This document shows, piece after piece, positions 53,546 to 61,229 of a stretch of DNA of 64,000 nucleotides (positions are counted from its first letter, which is position 1; every line of letters starts with the position of its first letter). The notes beneath the pieces were generated by a model. The model worked only from the letters and a program-made list of their open reading frames with translations, was not told the DNA's origin and ran no database searches. Origin of the DNA: Candidatus Bathyarchaeia archaeon (GTDB taxonomy: Archaea > Thermoproteota > Bathyarchaeia > Bathyarchaeales > DTEX01); contig JAVZNR010000006.1 in NCBI GenBank assembly GCA_038882715.1, forward strand, positions 1-64,000, written 5' to 3'. Made by a program: the position numbers and the translations under genes.

Positions 53546-53728
53546 AGGCTATTGTCCTGTCGGAATTCTATTGTAAAATTAATTATTTGAATTTATGCCG
53601 AATAATAGTTAATAGCGACTCAATTTTATGATGAAGGTATGAAAGTTTTCTGAAACTTCAGTTGTTATTGATGGAATAATCGCTTAAACTTAAATAGTTA
53701 TCACCTTTTAAGCTTCTGTTGTGGATTA

Positions 53729-54259
53729 ATGGGCATCACTAAGAACATTAAGAAGTGGATTCATGAAGAAAGGAAGAGAATTGAAGGCCTGCTAAAAGAA
53801 ACGCTGATAATTGTGGTTCTTCTTGGAGCTGGTGGAAAAGGAGTTGAGAAAAGAAGGGAAATAGCCAAAAAGTTAGAGGAAAACGGAGTAATTGCACTTA
53901 TACCTGAAGATGATTTCGCTCCAGATATTGCTCCAAGCCTAATAGAAGAAGCAGTTTTTAAAGAGGCTGACGTAGATTTAATTTTCATTAACGTTGAATC
54001 ATGGGGTTCAGCCACAGAGTTTGCTCAGTTTTATGATAAAGCGATTATCGCACCCAAACTCAGAATATTAACTCATTATAAGTATCATCCAATCTATGGG
54101 AGTTCTCATAGCTACTTGACAGACCTCTACCTATCATTCATGGCAAAACATGGGCACGTTTACGCTTATGGTGAAGAAGATAATTTTCCAGACCCGGAGA
54201 AAATAATCTTGGTTTTATCACTTCGTTACAAGTTCCTTAAAGCTTTGGGAAGGGTTTAG
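53729..54259 (+). CDS. Nucleoside deoxyribosyltransferase/TIR-like protein
   Basis: A 176-residue alpha/beta protein. TLIIVVLLGAGGKGVEKRREIAKKL opens the fold, GVIALIPEDDFAPDIAPSL follows, VDLIFINVESWGSATEFAQF places Glu97 at the position of the catalytic Glu of deoxyribosyltransferases and TIR NADases, and the C-terminus holds Tyr/His-rich helices. It would cleave or exchange an N-glycosidic bond if active. The location beside the pAgo cargo suggests a defence-related nucleotide enzyme, which is an inference. Start ATG 53729 lies ~33 bases after CTTAAATAG. Confidence 0.55.
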   Translation: MGITKNIKKWIHEERKRIEGLLKETLIIVVLLGAGGKGVEKRREIAKKLEENGVIALIPEDDFAPDIAPSLIEEAVFKEADVDLIFINVESWGSATEFAQFYDKAIIAPKLRILTHYKYHPIYGSSHSYLTDLYLSFMAKHGHVYAYGEEDNFPDPEKIILVLSLRYKFLKALGRV

Positions 54260-54294
54260 GTAAAGATTTATTTACCTGTTAAAACTATTTTTAC

Positions 54295-54597
54295 TTGATT
54301 AAGATGGAAGAATTAAGAAGAATGCTCAAAATATATAGCGTATTAGACAACGATTACAGACTTAACATTCTGTTTACCATAGCTGATGAGCCAGATATAT
54401 CTTTCAACGATATTGCGAGAAAAACTGGGATTGAAAAAGGACTTTTGGCTTATCACCTTGGAGTATTAAAACATGTGGGCTTAGTTGAGATAGAATATTC
54501 AAAGAGGAGCAAGAAAATAACGAAGTATAAGCTTACAGATGAGGGAAAGAGAGTTCTGGAAAAGCTGAAGTTAGCAGAAAAACCTGCTAATTTATAG
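54295..54597 (+). CDS. ArsR-like winged-helix regulator
   Basis: A 100-residue protein with a winged helix: YRLNILFTIADEPDISFNDIARKTGIEKGLLAYHLGVLKHVGLVEI, then wing residues KRSKKITKYKLT and a final helix. TTG 54295 or ATG 54304 starts it; a TATA-like GATTTATTTA lies ~25 bases upstream, implying a leaderless message. It is between the DRT-like and Orc1/Cdc6-like genes and may regulate this block. Confidence 0.75.
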   Translation: MIKMEELRRMLKIYSVLDNDYRLNILFTIADEPDISFNDIARKTGIEKGLLAYHLGVLKHVGLVEIEYSKRSKKITKYKLTDEGKRVLEKLKLAEKPANL

Positions 54598-54651
54598 CGG
54601 AATTTCTATCGGAACGAAAATCACTTGAATTTATTCCATTAAAAATTAATC

Positions 54652-55650
54652 ATGAATTGTAGTGGCGATTCAATTATCTACAATGAAATGCCTTTAACAG
54701 AAGCTTTCATTCCAAGCAGGCTTTTGCATAGAGAAGGACAGCTGAGAGAGTTGGAGAGATGTCTTAAGCCTATTTTGAGAGGAAGTTTAATAGAAAATGT
54801 TTTTCTCGTTGGCCCTCCGGGTACTGGTAAAACAACTTTGGTGAAATGGGTTCTTGAAAGCTATTTCAAAGAGATTTCATGCTACATTAACTGCTGGAAG
54901 TATAGGAGCACGCATGAAGTCTTAAAGGAAGTTTTGCTTAGCTTTCAGATTCCAGTGCATGGGAGAGAGCCGACAGGCGAACTCATAGATAAAATTGAGA
55001 ATCTAGCTAAGAAAAAGAGGCTTATAATATGCTTAGATGAGGTTGATCAACTAGAAGACTTTGATGTTCTCTACATTCTTTCAAGGAACAGGTTTGGATT
55101 AATTCTTGCTTCAACAAGATACCATGCTCTAATAAATTTACCGTCGAGGATTAAGAGCAGCTTGGCGCTGACTGAAATAGAGTTTCCAGCATACAAGCCA
55201 GATGAGCTTTACGATATTTTAAAAGATAGGGTTCAGTTCTCCTTCAAGCCCAATTCAATAAGCAATGAATTAATTAGAATAATTTCTGTCATGGCTGAGG
55301 GAGACGCAAGAGTTGGGCTTGAAATCTTGAGAAGGGCGGGAAAGAAGGCTGAGGATAAAGGCTTAAGTAAAGTTACGATCGAAGAGGTTAAGCAGGCTGC
55401 AAAGGAAGCAAGAAGGCTGAAGGCTTCTTTCTTCCTCTCAAAGCTGAATGAGCATCAGAAGATAATTTACGAAATACTTGGAAAAAAGAAGAGAATGCCA
55501 TCAGGCCTACTTTACAGAGAATATTGCAAGATGGTTAAAAACCCTGTTGTTGACAGAGCCTACAGAAATTACATGAAGAAGATGGTTGATATGGGATTGG
55601 TAAAAGTTGAGGGATTTGGAAGATGGAAAGTTTATGAAATAATTAGCTAG
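54652..55650 (+). CDS. Orc1/Cdc6-like AAA+ ATPase
   Basis: A 332-residue ATPase: FIPSRLLHREGQLRELERCL is the Orc1/Cdc6 N-terminal motif, FLVGPPGTGKTTLVK Walker A, LIICLDEVDQL Walker B with intact Glu, SRNRFGLILAST sensor 1, and the lid region contains EGDARVGLEILRRAG with sensor 2 Arg. A C-terminal winged helix follows (SGLLYREYCKMVK, DRAYRNYMKKM). It may initiate replication of the element or act as an ATPase switch in the cargo block. It is convergent with the nuclease gene. Confidence 0.82.
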   Translation: MNCSGDSIIYNEMPLTEAFIPSRLLHREGQLRELERCLKPILRGSLIENVFLVGPPGTGKTTLVKWVLESYFKEISCYINCWKYRSTHEVLKEVLLSFQIPVHGREPTGELIDKIENLAKKKRLIICLDEVDQLEDFDVLYILSRNRFGLILASTRYHALINLPSRIKSSLALTEIEFPAYKPDELYDILKDRVQFSFKPNSISNELIRIISVMAEGDARVGLEILRRAGKKAEDKGLSKVTIEEVKQAAKEARRLKASFFLSKLNEHQKIIYEILGKKKRMPSGLLYREYCKMVKNPVVDRAYRNYMKKMVDMGLVKVEGFGRWKVYEIIS

Positions 55651-55772
55651 TCTTATCTTCGTATTACCTTGAATGTTCTTCAACTCATCTATAGCGGTCT
55701 TCATGGCTTAAATGAATGTGTAATTCATAACAAAGTATAATACTAAAAAGTCAAGATTTCCTAACGGTTAGT

Positions 55773-56717
55773 TTAACGAAGCATTTGGCTAACTTGCTTT
55801 ACCAAGTGGGTTGTCGAAGGGATATCTTTCAACGATATAACACGTAAAGTGTTAGTGGGTTTTAACTTTGTACCATCATAAGAAAGAATTATTTTGTACA
55901 TTTTCACAGAAGGATATTTTTCTTTTATCTTGAGAAGGAGATTCTCAGAGATGTTAAGAAAATCCTTAACATCATTATAAGTGGTTTCATTAAATTTACA
56001 TTCAATAGCTATTAAGGAGTTATTTATTAAACCAAGAACATCTATTTCTCCATTTTCTCTATCTCCCACACCTATACCGGCATACTCTATGCTTGTATAC
56101 ACACATTTTTCTTCTCTTTCCCCGATACCCATCCCGATGAGTTTTACACCATTCACCATCCTCATGATATGTGATGCATATATCTCTAACAAATGACCAT
56201 TAATTATTCCTTCCATGAGTTTTCCAGTAATCGATGCTAAGAAGAATTTAAAATCAAACTGCGACCCGCAACTACATTCATCATTTTCATCAAATCTATT
56301 TGTCAAAATTGTCCTTCCACATTCAGAACAAAATAACATGCATTCATTCTTTGGTTCTAAAAAGTTCTGGCTTAAAGCTGCTTTTAAAAATTCATTAATT
56401 CTCCTTATTTTATGATCGTCTGTTTCAAGCGCTTCATACTGTTCAAAAAAGGAGTATGCAAATTCTCTTAAGTAATGTGATCCTGAAACTGTTGCTAAAA
56501 TTTTTGATTTCAGTTTCGTGAAATCAAAATGAGGGGGGTCAACTATGACTAAAGGCTTTGGTCTTCCCTTCCAATAAAAGAGGATGTCCCATGCCTCTAT
56601 ATACTCAGATAAAAGTTTTATAAAAAGTTGAACTCTCTGGTCTAGTTCTAAAGTCGCCTTTCTTCTATCTATTTTTAGCTGAAGAGATTTGATTGTTTCT
56701 TCTATGTCTTCCTTCAT
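55773..56717 (-). CDS. PD-(D/E)XK nuclease with zinc ribbon, partner of the Argonaute
   Basis: A 314-residue protein. Residues 1-120 are helical and unassigned. A zinc ribbon follows (C130-x2-C133 and C148-x-C150). From ~160 comes a restriction-endonuclease fold: Glu178 in GHLLEIYASHI, Asp226 in GEIDVLGL and Glu239-x-Lys241 in IAIECKF, the standard active site, similar to the nuclease domain of Card1/Can2-like proteins. The ATG is 2 bases after the pAgo stop, so both come from one transcript. By analogy with long-B pAgo-associated nucleases it is probably the effector that cuts DNA (or RNA) on guide-dependent activation. Confidence 0.8.
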   Translation of the reverse strand: MKEDIEETIKSLQLKIDRRKATLELDQRVQLFIKLLSEYIEAWDILFYWKGRPKPLVIVDPPHFDFTKLKSKILATVSGSHYLREFAYSFFEQYEALETDDHKIRRINEFLKAALSQNFLEPKNECMLFCSECGRTILTNRFDENDECSCGSQFDFKFFLASITGKLMEGIINGHLLEIYASHIMRMVNGVKLIGMGIGEREEKCVYTSIEYAGIGVGDRENGEIDVLGLINNSLIAIECKFNETTYNDVKDFLNISENLLLKIKEKYPSVKMYKIILSYDGTKLKPTNTLRVISLKDIPSTTHLVKQVSQMLR

Positions 56718-56719
56718 CT

Positions 56720-59374
56720 TTATACCACCAAATAGGTAAAGTCTTGCGTAATTTCCACTTCTCTTGTGATCTCAGCTATGTTCTGAGAAATATTCAGTTC
56801 TGGAGGATACTTGCTTAAAGTTACTGGTGCTATCCAATTTAAGAAAGTCCTATCATAGTATTCCCTTACTATCTCTTTAATCTCTGCTTTTGATTCTAAC
56901 AACTCAACCCTTATATGCATTAGTTTAGCAGTTCCTTGTTTGATACCAATTTCTGGGTGACCTGAAACACAAATTAACGCTTCTTGGTCATTCTTAATGA
57001 TAACTAAACCAGAATCAACATTCAAGATAGTATTATTTTTGATTTTAAATAGTCTGTATATGTCTTCTTCGACCGTGATGAAATCTATCTGTTTATTTTT
57101 CCAATACTCGGTTTCCTTAATTTTATTTATGAACCCCTTAAGAACTATTATTTCATTTTGTTTAAGATGCCCCTTCTTATAAATAACCATTCTTTGAAAT
57201 GGAATTTCAGAAGTCTTATCGCGAACAAAATTGAATAACTTTTGTAACATCTCTTCCGAAAGATAATCTGTAGCTTTGCTGAGTGGTAGATGCTTTTGGT
57301 GAACAAATTTTCCTTGAGCATCGCATATAGCGAGAACGCCTACCGCTTTTCTAATTTCTGAATCTTTTACTTGCATTGAAAAGCCGATTCCACAGTAGAC
57401 TGTTTTAGCTGCCTTATATGATGGGTATCTTAAGATCCATGGGGGTTCATGTGGTTTAAGAGATTTTACATACAAATGCAGTGCAAATCCTCGTAGCAAC
57501 GGTAAATCTCTCTTCATTATTCTTTCGAATTTCCCAATTTTGATGTGTTGATCTGGGATTCTCCATGAATTGTTTATGATGCTTTTTATGATATAATATA
57601 TGAGATGTTGATAGTTTGGTTCCACGAATATAACAATTGATGTTGATGAATCTTGTTTAGGGATCGAAATGGGTTCAAGTTTACTTTTCATTTTTTCCTC
57701 AATTTTTGGATATCTCTCATTCAAAATTGTTGAGCTATAAGGTATTCGAACCCCCTCGGAAGCATACTCTAAAGTTCCAAAAATGCTGTCATAAGTTCTT
57801 TTCAATGCTATTAAAAATTCTTCACATTCTCTTTCAGAGATAAATGATGGACATATAATTTTAGGTATAAAAATTGCTTTATTTCCAGCGTAGCCCCCGT
57901 ACTTGAAAATAGCTCGTGTATCAGTGCTTTGTTGTCTTATATCCTTCTGCGAAAAGACCAAACGTGGAGGAAGTAACCTACAAGATGATTTGAAAATTTC
58001 TTTAATTTCATCTAGACTTGCCATATCTTCTTTAAATTCTATTTTACAAAATGGTGTTTCCACATATGGCATGCAATATGCTATAAACCATTCTCTTATT
58101 TTCTCATATCTTTCTTGCGGAGAAAGCGTAGGAGCCTCTTTCATCATAAATCCTATATTATGTTCAATCCACTTTTTCTCAAAACATAATGTCTCAAGTG
58201 GATAGGAAAAAGGCTTTCCTTGTTTGAACGATATTTCAGCCATACCTGTTTTTGTTGTTAAATCAAGATTATATTTGTTCTTCCAGTAATTTCTTATCTC
58301 GTCTGGTATTCGCTCTTTCAAATCGATTTTACTGATTTTTCCTTTTCGTTTTGTAGGCAATACGCAGATATCTCCAATAAGATGAAGTATTTCTTCGGGT
58401 GTTTCCACACCTAGAGATTCGATCCATTTATCCATGGTGAGGAATTGTACGTAAGTCGGATCTATCCAGAGTATGAATTTCGAATTATTGATCTTGTTAA
58501 CTTTAATATTGAATCCATAGAAAATTGTAAGAGGAAAATTCAGTTGACCAATAGTCACTTTTTTAACTTGCCGTCTTGAAAAATCAATAAATTTAGGTTG
58601 ATCTCTTATTTTGATCAACTTTTTAGAAATAAAATAATCAGATAATATTTTAGTTAACAAATACTCGAATTCACTTACTTCTAAATCAGAGATATTTATC
58701 CTCTTTGCTTCATCTACGAGATTAAAGTTGTTCTCTTTAATGAAACTTATTATGTCGTTCTCTGGCTTTCTATCAAGGAAGAATGTGACTCTATCATAGT
58801 GAAGGTTATAAATGCAATTATATCCACTATTAACAAGCTTCTCAACAAATTTTTTAATGAGCACATATTTTGCACTAAAATCTTGTTTAGTTACGTATTC
58901 GCTACTTGAAATAGAAAATATCCAGACACTTCCTTCTAGTGCCCCAATATAACCGTTAACTAGTATGCGCTCTGAGATTGCAATTTCTCTTCTTTTCTGG
59001 GAATATTCTAACGTATCTGCTAATTCATTCTCTAAAGATTTGATATATTCTTTTCGTTTATCATCTTCAATTAAATCACGTATTCGCATGGCTTGATATT
59101 TTATTTCATCAGCAAATTTTAAGGTAGGTAAAATATAATTAAGATGAACTCTCCCACTAGGTGTTAATTTAATCTCACCATTTTCAGCCATTAAAAAACC
59201 TTCTTCAATACCCTTCTTTACGAGAACTTCAAAACCAAGCTCATTTATAAGCTCTTTACGAATAATGCTGCTCAAGAGAATTCTAGCAGCATATTTCCAA
59301 ATTCCCCTAAGCTTACCATCAATAAGGCTAGTTATGTAAAGTAGATAATTCAAGTCTTCATTTTCATCTGACAT
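56720..59374 (-). CDS. Long prokaryotic Argonaute, catalytically inactive, with N-terminal winged-helix-like extension
   Basis: An 884-residue protein. Residues ~20-95 look like a winged helix and 95-135 like a helical linker. N/L1/PAZ-like sequence spans ~140-400, with FILWIDPTYVQFL at 300 and YPLETLCFEKKW at 391. The MID domain (~575-640) has YYIIKSIINNSWRIPDQ, the Tyr/Lys/Gln 5'-end pocket, then ALHLYVKSLKPHEPPW. PIWI runs 655-884: CGIGFS (Gly663 instead of Asp), IYKKGH (Lys instead of the RDG Asp) and IKQGTAKLMHIRV, LNWIAPVTLSKYP near the end. The tetrad is lost, so target slicing is not expected. It is first in an operon with the nuclease. Confidence 0.88.
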   Translation of the reverse strand: MSDENEDLNYLLYITSLIDGKLRGIWKYAARILLSSIIRKELINELGFEVLVKKGIEEGFLMAENGEIKLTPSGRVHLNYILPTLKFADEIKYQAMRIRDLIEDDKRKEYIKSLENELADTLEYSQKRREIAISERILVNGYIGALEGSVWIFSISSSEYVTKQDFSAKYVLIKKFVEKLVNSGYNCIYNLHYDRVTFFLDRKPENDIISFIKENNFNLVDEAKRINISDLEVSEFEYLLTKILSDYFISKKLIKIRDQPKFIDFSRRQVKKVTIGQLNFPLTIFYGFNIKVNKINNSKFILWIDPTYVQFLTMDKWIESLGVETPEEILHLIGDICVLPTKRKGKISKIDLKERIPDEIRNYWKNKYNLDLTTKTGMAEISFKQGKPFSYPLETLCFEKKWIEHNIGFMMKEAPTLSPQERYEKIREWFIAYCMPYVETPFCKIEFKEDMASLDEIKEIFKSSCRLLPPRLVFSQKDIRQQSTDTRAIFKYGGYAGNKAIFIPKIICPSFISERECEEFLIALKRTYDSIFGTLEYASEGVRIPYSSTILNERYPKIEEKMKSKLEPISIPKQDSSTSIVIFVEPNYQHLIYYIIKSIINNSWRIPDQHIKIGKFERIMKRDLPLLRGFALHLYVKSLKPHEPPWILRYPSYKAAKTVYCGIGFSMQVKDSEIRKAVGVLAICDAQGKFVHQKHLPLSKATDYLSEEMLQKLFNFVRDKTSEIPFQRMVIYKKGHLKQNEIIVLKGFINKIKETEYWKNKQIDFITVEEDIYRLFKIKNNTILNVDSGLVIIKNDQEALICVSGHPEIGIKQGTAKLMHIRVELLESKAEIKEIVREYYDRTFLNWIAPVTLSKYPPELNISQNIAEITREVEITQDFTYLVV

Positions 59375-59400
59375 ATCAAACTATTATTTAAAGTAAGCAT

Positions 59401-59410
59401 TAATATAAAA
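59401..59410 (-). promoter_or_regulatory. TATA box of the pAgo-nuclease operon
   Basis: The minus strand reads TTTTATATTA, centred about 31 bases upstream of the pAgo ATG at 59374. That spacing predicts initiation at or next to the start codon (leaderless transcript), common for archaeal first genes. No Shine-Dalgarno sequence is seen before the ATG. Confidence 0.5.
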
Positions 59411-59486
59411 GTGTTCATAAGTAATCCTCGGGCTTATACTTAGTCTAGTATGCCAGTATAGATCTCATAGCATCTTTGACATCAAC

Positions 59487-60827
59487 TCAATGATTCTGTT
59501 TTCTGATCAGAAACTTTCCATTTCTTAATTCTCTTACTATTTCCCAGCCTTCCTCTACATGCTGAACAAGTTCTTTCTCTTCGATTATTTTACTTCTATA
59601 TGGCTTTTCATCGCAATCTGTATCTTCGTTCCTACGCTTGACAATCCTTGATTCTAAAGGTTTTATTCCCAACTCTTCCCTAATGATTCTTCCTAAGGCC
59701 TCCATTTCATCCAGCTCAGGCTGCTTTTCACGAACCTTCTGAATTTTCACCTCAATATTCTCTATTCCAAGAGTTTTCGCGAAAGCCTTTATCATCTCAA
59801 TCCTCGCTTCCTTCGTCATTTGGCCGGCTGGCGCCCAATTGAGCCTCATATATCTTTGAGCTAGCAATTCTACGTTAGCGTTATGGTATGGTGCCTTTGC
59901 TCCTGGAAGCCTATGTCCCATCAGGTATTCCTTGTCGTCTTCAGCCATCTGCCCCCCATCAACATATCCCATGTCAAGAACAGCTCTGAAGGTTTTCCTT
60001 AAAGAGTGGGCTCTCACATTCCTCCACCCCTTTATTCCAGCTTTTTTCGCAGCCTTCTTCACGATTCTAGTTAAATGCCATTGGCTTATAGGCTCCCTAA
60101 GCCTCTCATGTAAGCTTAAGCTTCTAGATTCAGATGGGAAGAGGAGCTCATCATCTTGGATTCCACCATACTTCTCCTTTCTCCAATTAATGTATTGTCT
60201 AAGGGCCTCTGAAGCCTCAGCACCAAAGAAAGTCCAGTAGTCAACATCCTCTTTACAAGCGTCTGGAAGAACATTCCTCAACTCACTTGTAACATGAACC
60301 CTTATGGGGATAACACCGCTTTCTATCTGATCCTTCAGCATGCCATAAGTCAAAGCCCTCAAAGCACTATTCCTAAGCCCAGACTGAAAGAGGCAGAGGA
60401 TTATCGCCCTCCACTTCAAGTCGCAAACAGAAGCCATCTTATACACTTCCTCTTTAGTCGGCACATACTCAGGCCTCTTCATGGCTTTGTAGGAAGCGTC
60501 GAGATCAAGCTCCTCAACCTTAAACTTGTTAGCCTTTAAAAAGCTCCGCAGGGCCTTCATAGCATTCAAAGCTGTACTCTTCTTACCCTCATCACTCCAC
60601 TTGTCACAGAAAGCCTGAACCATCTCAACAATCTCATCCTTAGGCAACTTAATGAAATCATCCGGAGAAAGATTCACAAACTGAACAAACCAGGCTAAAA
60701 GCTTAAAGTAAGCCTTCATCGTTGAGAGAGAGCCCTTACGCTGCAAGCTCCTTAACCAACGTTGAACGCTAACATACTCAGAATTCTTCCATTCTTCATC
60801 TAGCTTAAGTATCTCCTCGAAGAACAT
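59487..60827 (-). CDS. Tyrosine recombinase/integrase 2, element integrase next to attR
   Basis: A 446-residue recombinase. The N-terminal SAM-like domain contains VQRWLRSLQRKGSLSTMKAY; the catalytic domain contains FQSGLRNSALRAL (Arg I), RAHSLRKTF (His-x-x-Arg) and GHRLPGAKAPYHNAN followed by LAQRYMRLN, supplying the second His and the nucleophilic Tyr. A charged ~120-residue C-terminal extension follows. The start lies ~55 bp from attR in rnpB, the usual place for the integrase of such elements. Confidence 0.88.
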   Translation of the reverse strand: MFFEEILKLDEEWKNSEYVSVQRWLRSLQRKGSLSTMKAYFKLLAWFVQFVNLSPDDFIKLPKDEIVEMVQAFCDKWSDEGKKSTALNAMKALRSFLKANKFKVEELDLDASYKAMKRPEYVPTKEEVYKMASVCDLKWRAIILCLFQSGLRNSALRALTYGMLKDQIESGVIPIRVHVTSELRNVLPDACKEDVDYWTFFGAEASEALRQYINWRKEKYGGIQDDELLFPSESRSLSLHERLREPISQWHLTRIVKKAAKKAGIKGWRNVRAHSLRKTFRAVLDMGYVDGGQMAEDDKEYLMGHRLPGAKAPYHNANVELLAQRYMRLNWAPAGQMTKEARIEMIKAFAKTLGIENIEVKIQKVREKQPELDEMEALGRIIREELGIKPLESRIVKRRNEDTDCDEKPYRSKIIEEKELVQHVEEGWEIVRELRNGKFLIRKQNH

Positions 60828-60879
60828 TTACCATCAGGATAACTAAAAATGATCTTGTATTTAAATGTTACCCACCTTA

Positions 60880-61192
60880 GGGGGCTGGTGTGCTGGCCGT
60901 AACCCGCCTTCTGTTCTAGACGGCATTCAACTGAACGGGCTACCCGCGCCTCACGCAGCCTTCATAGGCGCCTACTTGCCCTTTCACCCCGCGGGACGGC
61001 CGTTTCACCGCTCCCACTAAGCCTACTCGGCGACTTAGCACGCCTCAGCGTCACTGGCTTAGTGGGCGTTCCGTTTCTGTTCCGGAGCCGGGGCTCTCGC
61101 CCCACGCCTTGCGGCGTTGCGGGCTGCGTGGTGGGCGGAGTTTCCTCAGGCGCATAGATGCGCCCGAAAGCCGTCCGCCAGCTCACCAGCCC
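60880..61192 (-). ncRNA. rnpB: RNase P RNA
   Basis: About 313 nt on the minus strand. P1 forms between GGGCTGGTG at the 5' end (61192) and CACCAGCCC at the 3' end (60882-60890). The universal CR-I motif is GAGGAAACTCCGCCC and CR-V is ACAGAAGGCGGGTTA (60900-60914), which pair to make helix P4; further stem-rich GC blocks fit an archaeal type A RNA. It is the catalytic RNA that removes 5' leaders from tRNA precursors. It lies ~37 bases after the NrdD-like gene on the same strand, and its 3' end is the insertion site of the element. Confidence 0.92.
60881..60900. repeat. Right attachment site (attR) in the rnpB 3' end
   Basis: The 20-bp copy identical to 42773-42792. It encodes the 3' strand of rnpB helix P1 and adjoining bases, so insertion regenerates an intact RNA gene. 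Confidence 0.8.
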
Positions 61193-61229
61193 AAAAATAT
61201 ATTGGCTTAACTTTCGGATAAGGGTTTTG

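Larger units (their letters stand above)
53555..54675. repeat. Pair of diverged ~75-bp direct repeats flanking the DRT-like and regulator genes
   Basis: The stretches 53555-53640 and 54598-54675 share, in order, CGGAATT(T)CTAT, TTGAATTTAT.CC, TTAAT and GCGA(C/T)TCAATT, continuing to ATG-rich sequence. The right copy covers the start of the Orc1/Cdc6-like gene; the left may be a decayed duplicate of it or a shared promoter/origin sequence. Judged by eye only. Confidence 0.35.
42773..60900. mobile_element. 18.1-kb integrative element in the 3' end of rnpB
   Basis: The element is defined by an exact 20-bp direct repeat, one copy at 42773-42792 and the other at 60881-60900, inside the 3' strand of helix P1 of the RNase P RNA. 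A tyrosine recombinase starts within ~55 bp of the right copy, and the interior is visibly more A/T-rich than the flanks. Cargo includes a RelBE-like pair, winged-helix regulators, two Orc1/Cdc6-like ATPases, a giant surface metalloprotease, two recombinases and the pAgo-nuclease operon. No structural virus gene or conjugation gene is recognised. Confidence 0.8.

Noticed and set aside
53729-54259. Confident assignment as TIR NADase
   Set aside because: The Glu and fold pattern fit either a deoxyribosyltransferase or TIR-like enzyme; sequence alone does not separate them.
60962-61186. Open frame on the minus strand (74 codons) within the GC-rich block
   Set aside because: It lies entirely inside the RNase P RNA, whose conserved CR-I, CR-V and P1 pairing explain the sequence.
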